In this document: piece by piece, positions 55,975 through 64,000 of the stretch
Layout: each line of letters opens with the position of its first letter
Numbering within the stretch: position 1 is the stretch's first letter
Position numbers and translations under genes: made by a program
Assembly (NCBI GenBank): GCA_963590855.1
Contig: CAVAQT010000001.1
Location: forward strand, 62,001 to 126,000
Direction of reading: 5' to 3'
DNA: 64,000 nucleotides
Source: Ruminococcus_C sp963590855
GTDB taxonomy: Bacteria > Bacillota > Clostridia > Oscillospirales > Ruminococcaceae
Notes under the pieces: generated by a model
The model's input: the letters and a program-made list of their open reading frames with translations, nothing else
Told to the model about the DNA's origin: nothing
Database searches by the model: none

Positions 55975-57822
55975 TTATTCCGCCGGATTCTGCGAAATCA
56001 TCGGGCGGTTCAGGATCTGCATAAACTCTTCACCGGTGATGGTCTCGTGCTCATACAGATACTTGGCGATCTCGTGCAGCTTTGCCTGGTTGTTCCGGAG
56101 CATGTCCATGGCTCTGCCGTACTGGGTCTGGATGATCTCCGTGACCTTTTTGTCGATCTTGGTCTGGGTCTCCATGGAGCATGTCAGGCTGGCGTCACCG
56201 CCCAGATACTGTCCCTGCACCGTCTCCATGGCAACCATGCCGAACTCTTCGCTCATGCCGAAGCGGCTCACCATCGAGCGCGCCAGCTTCGTCGCCTGTT
56301 CGATATCGTTGGATGCGCCGGTGGTGATCTCGTGGAAGATCAGCTCCTCTGCGGCACGTCCGCCGGTGAGGGTGGCGATCTTGTTCTCCATCTCCGTCTT
56401 GGTCATGAGGAAGTGCTCGCCCTCTTCCACCTGCATGGTATAGCCCAACGCACCGGAGGTACGGGGAATGATGGTGATCTTCTGCACCGGTGCAGACTGA
56501 GACTGGAGCGCAGCCACCAGTGCGTGCCCCACCTCGTGATAGGACACGGTGAGCTTCTCCTTGTTGGAGAGCACCCGGTTTTTCTTCTGATAGCCGGCAA
56601 TGACCACTTCTACGCTCTCCATGAGGTCTTCCTGTGTGGCACAGGAGCGTCCCAGGCGAACGGCACGCAGCGCCGCCTCATTGATGATATTCGCCAGCTC
56701 TGCGCCGGATGCGCCGGATGCCGTCCGGGCGATGGCGGAGAAGTCTACGTTTCCGGCGAGCTTGATCTTCTTGGCGTGAACTTTCAGAATGTCGATGCGT
56801 CCCTGAAGATCCGGCAGCTCTACGGGGATGCGCCGGTCGAACCGTCCCGGACGCAGCAGCGCCGGGTCGAGGGATTCCGGACGGTTGGTCGCCGCCAGGA
56901 TGACGACACCCTTTGAGCCGTCGAAGCCGTCCATTTCGGTGAGCAGCTGGTTCAGGGTCTGTTCCCGTTCGTCGTTGCCGCCGCCGTATTGTCCGCCGTC
57001 ACGCTTCTTGCCGATGGTGTCGATCTCGTCAATAAAGACGATGCAGGGCGCTTTTTCGTTTGCCTGCTTGAACAGGTCGCGCACCTTTGCCGCGCCCATG
57101 CCCACGAACATTTCCACAAACTCCGAACCGGAGATGGAGAAAAACGGCACGTTCGCCTCGCCGGCGACTGCCTTTGCCAACAGAGTCTTACCGGTTCCGG
57201 GAGGGCCAACCAGCAGCGCGCCCTTGGGCATAGAAGCACCGATCTCTTTATAGCGCTCCGGCTTGTGGAGATAGTCCACGATCTCCGCCAGCAGTTCCTT
57301 TGCCTCTTCTTCACCGGCAACGTCCTGGAACTTGATGCCCGTGGTGGACTTGACATAGACCTTGGCGTTGCTCTTTCCCATGCCGAACATCATCGAGCCG
57401 TCGCCGCCGCCCATGCGCTGCGCCATCTTCTTGTTAAAGAAGTGGAACACCAGCAGCATCAGCGCAATGGGGAGCACATAGCTGACAAGGATGTACAGCA
57501 GCGGACTGGTGCCGCTGTCGATCTCCGACTCAAACTTTGCGCCGGAGTCATACAGCCGCTGGATCAGATCCGGGTCGTCCAGGGTGCCGGTCTGATACAC
57601 CTGTTTTTCGTCTTTGTCCGTAAAGGTGATCTGGCTGTTCTCGATCTTCACCGAGCCGATCTCCTTGTTCTCCGTCATGCTGATAAAGGTGTCATAGCCC
57701 ACCTCTTTCACCCGTCCCTTGAACAGGTTCGGGAACACGAACGCCTGGAGCAGCAGGAACACACACAGTGCGATCAGCCAATACGAGATCCATGATTTTT
57801 TGGGTTTTTGCGGTTCTTCCAT
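55975..57822 (-). CDS. ftsH: ATP-dependent zinc metalloprotease FtsH (copy 1)
   Basis: 615 residues: short cytoplasmic start, membrane segment 1 (about 12-30), periplasmic loop, membrane segment 2 (about 108-127), AAA+ domain with Walker A VGPPGTGKT at about 205-213, Walker B CIVFIDEIDTI, the second-region-of-homology RPGRFDRR, and the M41 zinc site YHEVGH near residue 427. It degrades membrane and short-lived proteins. I chose the ATG at 57822 (MEEPQKPKK), preceded by GAGGAG; the frame is open to 58092 but that part overlaps the next gene. A second FtsH follows at 61.8 kb. Confidence 0.95.
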   Translation of the reverse strand: MEEPQKPKKSWISYWLIALCVFLLLQAFVFPNLFKGRVKEVGYDTFISMTENKEIGSVKIENSQITFTDKDEKQVYQTGTLDDPDLIQRLYDSGAKFESEIDSGTSPLLYILVSYVLPIALMLLVFHFFNKKMAQRMGGGDGSMMFGMGKSNAKVYVKSTTGIKFQDVAGEEEAKELLAEIVDYLHKPERYKEIGASMPKGALLVGPPGTGKTLLAKAVAGEANVPFFSISGSEFVEMFVGMGAAKVRDLFKQANEKAPCIVFIDEIDTIGKKRDGGQYGGGNDEREQTLNQLLTEMDGFDGSKGVVILAATNRPESLDPALLRPGRFDRRIPVELPDLQGRIDILKVHAKKIKLAGNVDFSAIARTASGASGAELANIINEAALRAVRLGRSCATQEDLMESVEVVIAGYQKKNRVLSNKEKLTVSYHEVGHALVAALQSQSAPVQKITIIPRTSGALGYTMQVEEGEHFLMTKTEMENKIATLTGGRAAEELIFHEITTGASNDIEQATKLARSMVSRFGMSEEFGMVAMETVQGQYLGGDASLTCSMETQTKIDKKVTEIIQTQYGRAMDMLRNNQAKLHEIAKYLYEHETITGEEFMQILNRPMISQNPAE

Positions 57823-57937
57823 GATACATTCTCCTCTCTGTGCCGTGTGACACGGCGGGGATTCTTTTACCTTATGTAATATACCATATTTTTTTGAGAA
57901 ATGCAAGCACAGTTTGTGATGATTTGGTGAGAATTGC

Positions 57938-57975
57938 AAAACAGACCCGCCCTCCGCGGAGAGCGAGTCTGCTGC
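57938..57975 (-). terminator. Terminator of the GT-C-like membrane protein gene
   Basis: CAGACTCGCTCTCC and GGAGGGCGGGTCTG pair, with GCGG at the tip and TTTTG after on the minus strand. Confidence 0.7.
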
Positions 57976-57997
57976 AAGTGCAAGGCGTGATTGCCTC

Positions 57998-59848
57998 TTA
58001 GAAAATATTGTGATCGAATACCAATACCTGATACTGTCCGCCGTAGCTGTCAGACCAGGAGAAGGACAGGGTGGTCTCCGACAGCAGGGCATCGCCCCGG
58101 CTCACCAGGGTGTCATACTCGCCGGAGTCCAGAAGCAGGAAGTACTTGTCCTGATCGGGCTGTGTGGTATACCACTCCGCAGCGGTCTGGTAATAATACT
58201 TCGTCACGCCGTTGGTCTCGTCCACGCTGACCGAGCGCACCTTTACGGCGTCGTCCGAGATCACGGTGACGGAGTTTGCGCGCCAGAAGGTGGCATAGCC
58301 ATAGTCCAGACCCTGTTCCTCCAGCATCTCTGCCAGCTGGTACTGGACGTTGACCTTTTCGGCATCCCGGGGCAGCTTCACCACATTCCATGCGCTGATG
58401 GTGCAGAAGCAGATAATGGGGATGCACAGCACCATTGCCATGCGCTGCATCGGGGTGCGCTTTGCGATCGCCCAGTGCAGGAACGCAATGGAGACGATGG
58501 CAGAGGTGCAGACAATGGGGCTGAGCCGCCAGTTTGCCGCAGAGAGCGCGCCGCAGATATAGCCCACCAGAACCAGTGCAGACACCGCCCAGTGCGCCCA
58601 CAGGAGAATGTGCATCTGTCTGCCCGAAGTGCCCTTATACTTGGGATAGCAGCAGGTCGCAGCGATGGGGAGCGCCGCCAGCAGAATGGCAGTGCCCATG
58701 CGGATGAGGTTCACGATGCTCTTGCCGGACATCAGGTTTTCGCCGCCGATGTCCTCCAGACCCAGCAGATTCATCCACGCCAGGGGCAATCCCTGGATGT
58801 GTCCCAGCCACTCCGACTGCGCCGTCCAGTTGGAATACGCGTCGGCATAGCCGCCGGTCACGCCGTCTGCCCAGAACGCGCTGAGCTTCATGCCGGCAAC
58901 CATCGCAGCGCCCAGGGCGAGCAGCAGGATCAGGCTCTTTCCGTTCCGCTTGCTGCAAAGCGGTGTCCGGCGATCCAGCAGCCGCTCCAGGAAGATGCCT
59001 GCCATCATCGGCAGGGCAAAGATGGTGATGGCTGAGATCTGGTCGGTGCAGCAGAGCATGAAAAAGACCAGGAACACCGCAAAGGTGATGATCTTGTGCG
59101 TCCGGAGCTTCTTGTCATTTTTCCGCAGGGCGGTGAGATTTTGCAGCCGGAACAGCAGCGCCAGTCCCACAAACAGGAACAGGATGCCCAGGCTGTAGTA
59201 GATGGTGTGTCCCCAGAAGATCTCCCGGAGCTTCTTGCTGGCACAGAGCAGCGTCAGAAAGATGGCTGCTCCGCCGCAGATCCAGCCCTTGCTGAAATGC
59301 ATCTCCCGGAGCATCCAGCAGAGCCCCAGGGTCAGCAGCAGGAAGAACAGGAGCATGCCCAGCATATGGGTGGTCATGGACAGCCCGAAGAAGGGCATAA
59401 AGATCAGCATCAGCAGACTGCCGCCGAAAGGCAGCAGGCAGGCGTAAGTAAAGTCCGGGCTGATGAGCTTGCCGCTGTCAAAGGTCGCCTTTGCCCAGTA
59501 GATGGTGTCTGTACAGTCGGCGTGAAATTCGCCCTTGGACGGACACAGGATATAGTAGATCACCAGCGCCACCGCCGCCAGAAGCAGCAGGGGCGGAACG
59601 ACCATGCCGGCGATCTTCAGGATCTTCTTTGCCGTTTCCTTTTTCGGGATGCCTGCCGGGAGCGGCTCTGCGGCGATGGCGTCCGAGCCGAGATCCGCCG
59701 GCTCTAAGCCGTCCGGTTCTGCAGCAGACTCAGGCGCTTCTGCGGTCTCCGCCGCTTCGGGCTGTGCCGGCATCGGTGTGTCTGCGGCGGTCTCTTCCGG
59801 GGCTGTGCCGCCGGAGACCGTCTCTAGTTCTCGATTTTCTTCTGTCAT
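57998..59848 (-). CDS. Polytopic membrane protein, GT-C glycosyltransferase-like
   Basis: 616 residues: an acidic, Ala/Glu/Pro-rich cytoplasmic N-terminus (about 1-65), then a membrane segment, an extracytoplasmic loop with FHADCTDTIYWAKATFDSGK, at least ten further membrane helices and a C-terminal soluble domain of about 140 residues. The DCTDTIYWAKA segment and topology resemble GT-C glycosyltransferases, which act on lipid-linked sugars outside the membrane, but the key acidic motif cannot be confirmed by eye. It lies between two unrelated housekeeping genes. Single gene with own terminator. Confidence 0.6.
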   Translation of the reverse strand: MTEENRELETVSGGTAPEETAADTPMPAQPEAAETAEAPESAAEPDGLEPADLGSDAIAAEPLPAGIPKKETAKKILKIAGMVVPPLLLLAAVALVIYYILCPSKGEFHADCTDTIYWAKATFDSGKLISPDFTYACLLPFGGSLLMLIFMPFFGLSMTTHMLGMLLFFLLLTLGLCWMLREMHFSKGWICGGAAIFLTLLCASKKLREIFWGHTIYYSLGILFLFVGLALLFRLQNLTALRKNDKKLRTHKIITFAVFLVFFMLCCTDQISAITIFALPMMAGIFLERLLDRRTPLCSKRNGKSLILLLALGAAMVAGMKLSAFWADGVTGGYADAYSNWTAQSEWLGHIQGLPLAWMNLLGLEDIGGENLMSGKSIVNLIRMGTAILLAALPIAATCCYPKYKGTSGRQMHILLWAHWAVSALVLVGYICGALSAANWRLSPIVCTSAIVSIAFLHWAIAKRTPMQRMAMVLCIPIICFCTISAWNVVKLPRDAEKVNVQYQLAEMLEEQGLDYGYATFWRANSVTVISDDAVKVRSVSVDETNGVTKYYYQTAAEWYTTQPDQDKYFLLLDSGEYDTLVSRGDALLSETTLSFSWSDSYGGQYQVLVFDHNIF

Positions 59849-59874
59849 GATCCTCTTCCTTTCTTATGCCGATC

Positions 59875-60369
59875 TTACACCGAAGCCGTTCCGGTGAGCA
59901 CCTCTGCCGGATAGTGCAGCTGTTCCGGTGTCCAGTCCGCCAGAATGGGCTGATATTCCCGTGCCATTGCCTTTGCGCCCTCCAGGTCATGGGCGAGATA
60001 GTTGCCGCACTCCTGCCGCTTTCCGCCGGGGATCTCTCCGGAAAAGTCCAGCACATACTGGAGCGTCTCCTGCACCAGACGGATGGCATCTGCGCCGGAA
60101 ACGGTATCCCGGGTCAGAAAGTAGAAGCCGGTGCGGCAGCCCATCGGCCCTACATAGACCACGCCGTCCGACAGCGGCGTATTCCGCACATAGGTGGCAA
60201 AGAGGTGTTCAAAGGTGTGCAGGGCATTGTCCTCCAGATAGTCGCCGTCCGGGTTATTGGGCAGCTTCATGCGCATGTCATATGTCACCACGTCGCCGTC
60301 CACCCGGGAGATATACATCCCCGGCTTCAGAAAGTCGTGGTTGATGGTGAAGCTTGTGATCTGTTTCAT
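59875..60369 (-). CDS. luxS: S-ribosylhomocysteine lyase
   Basis: 164 residues. The zinc site is HTFEHLFATYVRN (HTxEH) near residue 51, with the cysteine in MGCRTGFY and the second zinc ligand region ECGNYLAHDL. It cleaves S-ribosylhomocysteine into homocysteine and the precursor of autoinducer-2, in methyl-group recycling. The ATG at 60369 has GGAGG eight bases upstream. No pfs gene is adjacent. Confidence 0.96.
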   Translation of the reverse strand: MKQITSFTINHDFLKPGMYISRVDGDVVTYDMRMKLPNNPDGDYLEDNALHTFEHLFATYVRNTPLSDGVVYVGPMGCRTGFYFLTRDTVSGADAIRLVQETLQYVLDFSGEIPGGKRQECGNYLAHDLEGAKAMAREYQPILADWTPEQLHYPAEVLTGTASV

Positions 60370-60641
60370 AAAAATCGCCTCCAAAGTAGATTCAACATTC
60401 ATTATAACAAATTTGCTTTCAGATTGTCAAGGTTTTTCTTGGAAAAATACAAAAAAACCGGGGATTTCCGCCGCACCCCACACCATGCGCCCACCGGTCA
60501 GACAAATGGCGCCGCGCCGCCCCGAAACGCTCCCTTTCTGAACATTTTGCCGGAATCGTGTAAATTCTCCGTTCATAGTTGCACACACCCGTGCAACTTT
60601 TGCCTGCTGCGGGACTATTTATGGGAGGCAGTGGGCTCACT

Positions 60642-60732
60642 GCTGAGCTTTACCCCCCAATTTCGCGGAGAGAAACGGGCAGCGTCACGGCGGCGGAAGC
60701 CGCCTATAACCCCTCCGGGGAATTGTTGTTTC
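60642..60732. repeat. Dispersed structured element, copy B
   Basis: Matches copy A (36841-36930) along about 90 bases: GCTGAGCTTTACCCCCC, then GCGGAGAG, GGGCAGCGTCACGGCGGC, GAAGCCGCC and CCCCTCCGGGG. The internal stem is longer and GC-richer than in copy A but keeps pairing. Confidence 0.65.
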
Positions 60733-60756
60733 CGGTACGCGAAAAAACCCTTTTAG

Positions 60757-61229
60757 CCTCCCTTGAAAAGGGAGGTGGATGCTCCATCAGGAGCAGACGG
60801 AGGGATAACACCTCAATCACCGCCCGGAACCCCCAACCGTAGGGGCGAACATTGTTCGCCCGCCACGACTCCTCCGGCACTGCGTGCCACCTCCTCTAAG
60901 AGAGGAGGCTTCATATTGTCTCCTCTTCCAGAGGAGATGCCCGACAGGGCAGAGGAGTTGTCTTGCCTCCCTTGAAAAGGGTGATTCCCCACGGGGTGGG
61001 GAAATGTCACCGTAGGTGACAAAGGGGACCGCTCAGTACGAGGTGGATGCTCCGTCAGGAGCAGACGGAGGGATAACACCTCAGTCCATCGCCCGGAAAC
61101 CCCAATCGTAGGGGCGAACATGGTTCGCCCCTACGACTCCTCCGGCACTGCGTGCCACCTCCTCTAAGAGAGGAGGCTTCATATTGTCTCCTCTTCCAGA
61201 GGAGATGCCCGACAGGGCAGAGGAGTTGT
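60757..61229. repeat. Cluster of dispersed hairpin repeats with a 97-base direct duplication
   Basis: Made of short hairpins such as CCTCCCTTGAAAAGGGAGG, GGATGCTCC with GGAGCAG, CCTCCTCTAAGAGAGGAGG and CTCCTCTTCCAGAGGAG. The block 60865-60961 (ACGACTCCTCCGGCACTGCG to the end GAGGAGTTGT) recurs base for base at 61132-61228. The palindrome GTAGGGGCGAAC...GTTCGCCC occurs before each copy (60839-60861, 61107-61133). The whole gap 60370-61295 holds no gene that I can see besides these repeats. Confidence 0.75.
61107..61133. repeat. Perfect 27-base palindrome, most complete copy
   Basis: GTAGGGGCGAAC, ATG, GTTCGCCCCTAC: twelve-base arms with a three-base centre. Other copies are at 36943-36965, 37124-37146 (inverted) and 60839-60861, each with one arm shortened. 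Confidence 0.85.
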
Positions 61230-61295
61230 TAAAAACAAAATGCATAGTGGTCTCCGCCCACATCACCCACCCATTTCAGAAAGGAGTACTATCCC

Positions 61296-61772
61296 ATGGT
61301 AGAAGAAGAAAAGAAGTCATTTTTGTTGTACACCGACCGCTGGAAGGAGATCCAGATGCTGTCCAATGAACAGTGCGGCATCCTGTTCAAGGCGATCTTC
61401 ACCTATGTCAACACCGGCGAGCCACTGGAAACCGACGATCTCGCCCTGCGCCTGTTTTTCAGCTTTCTGACCTCCCAGATCGACGAGAACACGCGGAAGT
61501 GGATCGCCACCCGGAAAGCACGGGCAGAAGCAGGCAAAAAGGGCGGCAGACCCAAAAAAGCAAACGAAAGCAAAAAAGCAAATGCTTTTTCAGAAAAGCA
61601 AGTCAAAGCAAAAAAAGCTGTTACTGTAACTGGTACTGATACTGTTACTGGTACAGTAACAGTATCAGAGACAATACCGCAGGACAGCACCGCCCTGGAA
61701 CGGGCGGCACTGCCTGCGCCGGAAGAGGAGGCGGTGATCCCATGGGATGAGATCGACTTTGAGCTGGTGTGA
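61296..61772 (+). CDS. DUF6291-like protein with VT-rich repeat
   Basis: 158 residues. The N-terminal 85 residues (LLYTDRWKEIQMLSNEQCGI; FSFLTSQIDENTRKW) look like the DUF6291 domain, common beside phage and plasmid replication genes. Then comes a basic segment (KKGGRPKKANESKKANAFSE) and the tract VTVTGTDTVTGTVTV. The DNA of that tract is palindromic (CTGTTACTG, GTA, CAGTAACAG). AAAGGAG lies about 11 bases upstream. No other mobile-element gene is adjacent, so it may be a stranded remnant. It is flanked by the repeat cluster. Confidence 0.75.
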   Translation: MVEEEKKSFLLYTDRWKEIQMLSNEQCGILFKAIFTYVNTGEPLETDDLALRLFFSFLTSQIDENTRKWIATRKARAEAGKKGGRPKKANESKKANAFSEKQVKAKKAVTVTGTDTVTGTVTVSETIPQDSTALERAALPAPEEEAVIPWDEIDFELV

Positions 61773-61779
61773 GTACAGC

Positions 61780-61821
61780 AAAAAAAGCCGTCACATCCGG
61801 TCTCCCGCTGTGACAGCTTTT
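61780..61821. terminator. Terminator between DUF6291-like gene and ftsH copy 2
   Basis: AGCCGTCACA and TGTGACAGCT pair with one mismatch; a T7 run follows on the minus strand and TTTT on the plus strand. Confidence 0.8.
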
Positions 61822-61837
61822 CGGTCTGAGATTCTGT

Positions 61838-63796
61838 TTATGCCTGCGTCTCCTGCGGTGCATCTCCGCCTTCTGACGGCTTGGGGGCATCTTCTGCCGG
61901 TGCAGCTTCTGCGGCAGCTTCGGCGGTCTCTGCCGGCTTCTCCGGAAGCTCCTCGAACTGAGACGGATCCATCTTGCCCTGCATCAGGGTCTCGAAGTCG
62001 TCCTTCTCGATCTTCTCGTGGATCATCAGATACTTCGCCAGCAGCTCCAGCTGATCCATGTGCATTTGCAGGATCGCCGTCGCCTTGTCGTATGCCTTTT
62101 CCACGATCTCCCGTACCTCGTCGTCGATCTCGCCGGCAACGCGGTCGGAATAGTCCCGGGACGAGCCCAGGTCTCTGCCCAGGAACACTTCGTTCTGGTC
62201 ATTGCCGTAGACCACCGGGCCCAGCTTTTCGCTGAAGCCATAGCGTGTCACCATGCTCCGTGCCGTAGAAGTGGCGCGCTCCAGGTCGTTGGATGCGCCG
62301 GTGGAGATATCGTCCAGCACCAGCTGTTCTGCGACTCTGCCGCCCAGCAGGGTGATGATGTTCTCCTCCATCTCCTTCTTGGAGACGAAGCTCTTGTCCT
62401 GTTCCGGCAGGGACATGGTATAGCCGCCCGCCATGCCTCTGGGGATAATGGACACCTGGTGCACCTTATCCTGGTGATCGCAGTAATAGGTGCAGACGGC
62501 GTGGCCTGCCTCGTGGAATGCGGTGAGACGCTTTTCCTTGGGTGTCACCTTGTGGGACTTCTTCTCCGGGCCGGCGATGACCTTGATGGTCGCCTCCTGG
62601 ATCTCCTCCATGGTGATGGCCTTCTTGTTCTTTCGTGCCGCCAGCAGGCAGGCTTCGTTCACCAGGTTTTCCAGATCTGCGCCCGTAAAGCCCACGGTGG
62701 ACTTTGCGATGGTGGTGAGATCTACATCCGGGCCGATGCTCTTGCTCTTGGTGTGCACCTTGAGGATCTGTTCTCTGCCCTTGACATCCGGATAGCCCAC
62801 CACGATCTGGCGGTCGAACCGTCCCGGACGGAGCAGCGCCGGGTCGAGGATGTCTCTCCGGTTGGTGGCGGCGATGACGATGACGTTATCCTTTCCGGTA
62901 AAGCCGTCCATCTCCACCAGCAGCTGGTTCAGGGTCTGTTCCCGTTCGTCGTGTCCGCCGCCGATGCCTGTGCCGCGGTGCCGTCCCACGGCGTCGATCT
63001 CGTCGATAAAGATGATGGAAGGCGCGTTCTTCTTCGCCTGGTCGAACAGGTCGCGGACACGGGACGCACCCACGCCCACGAACATTTCCACGAAGTCTGA
63101 ACCGGAGATGGAGAAGAACGGGCAGCCTGCTTCGCCGGCAACCGCTCTGGCGAGAAGGGTCTTACCAGTACCCGGAGGGCCCATGAGCAGCACGCCCTTG
63201 GGGATCCGCGCGCCCAGCTCGGCGTACTTCCGGGGATTCTTCAAGAAGTCCACGATCTCTTCCAGCTCGTGCTTTTCCTCATCGGCTCCGGCAACGTCGG
63301 CGAAGGTCGCCTTGCGGGTGTTCGCCTGGTTCTTGATGTTCGCCTTGCCGAAGGAGGTGTACTTTCCGCCGCCGTTCGCCTGGCGCATCATGAACACAAA
63401 CAGCAGGATCATCAGCACCAGCAGCACCAGGGTGGGGATCAGCGTCAGCAGCCAGGAATTGTCCCGGATCTTATAATAGTCCACCTGCAGCGGTTCGTCC
63501 GGGTGCTGCATGTTGTAGTTCTTGCGGTAGTTCGCCGTATCCTCCCGGAACACGGAGACATTCGGGACATCATAGGTGAACTTGTCGCCGTTGTCCAGCG
63601 TCAGCTTCAGCTCTCCCGTGCCCAGATCCAGGGTATAGGCGGTGACCTCATAGTTGTCGAAATATTTCATGACATCAGAATACTTGGTCTCCCGGCTGCC
63701 GCCCTTTACGCTGGACAGCAGGAACACCAGTGCGATGATGAGCACAACGACAACGAGCAGATATGCGCCGATCCCACGGCCTTTCTTTGGTGTCAA
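61838..63796 (-). CDS. ftsH: ATP-dependent zinc metalloprotease FtsH (copy 2)
   Basis: 652 residues from a TTG start at 63796 (TPKKGRGIGAYLLVVVVL), with GGAG ten bases upstream and no in-frame ATG before the membrane segment that fits. Two membrane segments, AAA+ domain with MGPPGTGKT and IFIDEIDAVG, second-region RPGRFDRQIV, and zinc site FHEAGH. An acidic/alanine-rich tail ends the protein. The position behind tilS is the classical Firmicutes place, so this is the likely main FtsH and copy 1 the paralogue. The frame is open to 63910 but that overlaps tilS. Confidence 0.94.
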   Translation of the reverse strand: MTPKKGRGIGAYLLVVVVLIIALVFLLSSVKGGSRETKYSDVMKYFDNYEVTAYTLDLGTGELKLTLDNGDKFTYDVPNVSVFREDTANYRKNYNMQHPDEPLQVDYYKIRDNSWLLTLIPTLVLLVLMILLFVFMMRQANGGGKYTSFGKANIKNQANTRKATFADVAGADEEKHELEEIVDFLKNPRKYAELGARIPKGVLLMGPPGTGKTLLARAVAGEAGCPFFSISGSDFVEMFVGVGASRVRDLFDQAKKNAPSIIFIDEIDAVGRHRGTGIGGGHDEREQTLNQLLVEMDGFTGKDNVIVIAATNRRDILDPALLRPGRFDRQIVVGYPDVKGREQILKVHTKSKSIGPDVDLTTIAKSTVGFTGADLENLVNEACLLAARKNKKAITMEEIQEATIKVIAGPEKKSHKVTPKEKRLTAFHEAGHAVCTYYCDHQDKVHQVSIIPRGMAGGYTMSLPEQDKSFVSKKEMEENIITLLGGRVAEQLVLDDISTGASNDLERATSTARSMVTRYGFSEKLGPVVYGNDQNEVFLGRDLGSSRDYSDRVAGEIDDEVREIVEKAYDKATAILQMHMDQLELLAKYLMIHEKIEKDDFETLMQGKMDPSQFEELPEKPAETAEAAAEAAPAEDAPKPSEGGDAPQETQA

Positions 63797-63854
63797 ATCA
63801 CATTCACTCCATTCTGTTGAAAAGAGATCGCAGCTTCTGTTCGCAGAAATCTCT

Positions 63855-64000
63855 ATGTCAGTTCCGTCATTTCCAGCACCAGAAGCCGCCGGGTGTCTGC
63901 ATCGGGACACACACGGGCAGCACAGCCCGCACCCTCTGCATAGATCACACCCGACGCGTCCGCCAGAACATGCGCAAAGGCACGGCGCTCCGGCGGCAGG
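63855..64000 (-). CDS. tilS: tRNA(Ile)-lysidine synthase, C-terminal fragment (continues beyond window)
   Basis: The last 48 codons are inside the window, ending TAG at 63855. The peptide LPPERRAFAHVLADASGVIY continues to AEGAGCAARVCPDADTRRLL, the typical C-terminal domain of TilS (a VLxDxxGxIxAxGxGxAxRV pattern). TilS converts the wobble C of one Ile tRNA to lysidine. The gap to ftsH is 58 bases; the hpt gene often found between them is absent. The assignment rests on this short fragment and on the ftsH neighbour. Confidence 0.75.

Noticed and set aside
60757..61229. Repeat cluster considered as a CRISPR array
   Set aside because: Units differ in length and sequence, contain several different hairpins, and have no constant repeat with unique spacers; no cas genes are near.

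Overview
The window reads as one contiguous chromosomal stretch of a Gram-positive anaerobic gut Firmicute of the Oscillospiraceae, most likely a Ruminococcus or close relative. The evidence is dockerin-type calcium-binding repeats on secreted leucine-rich-repeat proteins, very threonine-rich linkers, a class B sortase, a rubrerythrin, Firmicutes operon orders (rimP-nusA-ylxR-ylxQ-infB-rbfA-nrnA-truB-ribF; tilS-ftsH; pheST behind a T-box) and a CIRCE element. The species is not determined. No rRNA, tRNA, CRISPR array, insertion sequence or clear prophage was seen.

Layout. 0-5.6 kb (minus): a Gld-like ABC export cluster (ATPase, permease, GldG-like, DUF4340) and a small unknown. 5.6-15.4 kb (minus): gltX, then the transcription/translation operon from rimP to ribF. 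15.5-21 kb: fructose-bisphosphate aldolase, glycogen branching enzyme, a lipoprotein, NAD(P)HX dehydratase, then a compact region at 20.4-20.85 kb that looks like a par/Fst-type type I toxin-antitoxin locus: a 28-codon membrane peptide, two convergent antisense RNA promoters of near-consensus quality, and direct repeats at the toxin ribosome-binding site. 21-26 kb: small proteins and pheST with a Phe T-box leader. 26-33.4 kb: a cell-surface block (GH25 lysozyme with one dockerin-like repeat, class B sortase, LRR-dockerin protein, ECF sigma factor with a threonine-rich membrane partner). 34-42 kb: flippase, deoD, ogt, dispersed repeats, a large Sel1-repeat protein, rubrerythrin, a Wzz-like chain-length protein. 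42-50.6 kb: GIY-YIG protein, Fur-family regulator, cyclophilin, a cytidylate-kinase-like protein, recD2 and mreB. 50.7-52 kb: CIRCE followed by two Hsp20 genes. 52-64 kb: asparagine synthetase, a second LRR-dockerin protein, ftsH, a multi-membrane GT-C-like protein, luxS, about 0.9 kb of dispersed palindromic repeats, a DUF6291-like gene, a second ftsH and the 3' end of tilS.

How the genes fit together. Most of the window is housekeeping: translation, ribosome maturation, proteolysis, DNA repair and central carbon metabolism. The accessory layer is surface biology (dockerin LRR proteins, sortase, lysozyme, polysaccharide export) and non-coding structure. The best candidates for undescribed biology are the type I toxin-antitoxin region with its additional, apparently orphan, antisense RNA, and the dispersed hairpin elements at 36.8-37.15 kb and 60.6-61.2 kb, one pair of which shows compensatory changes in a stem.
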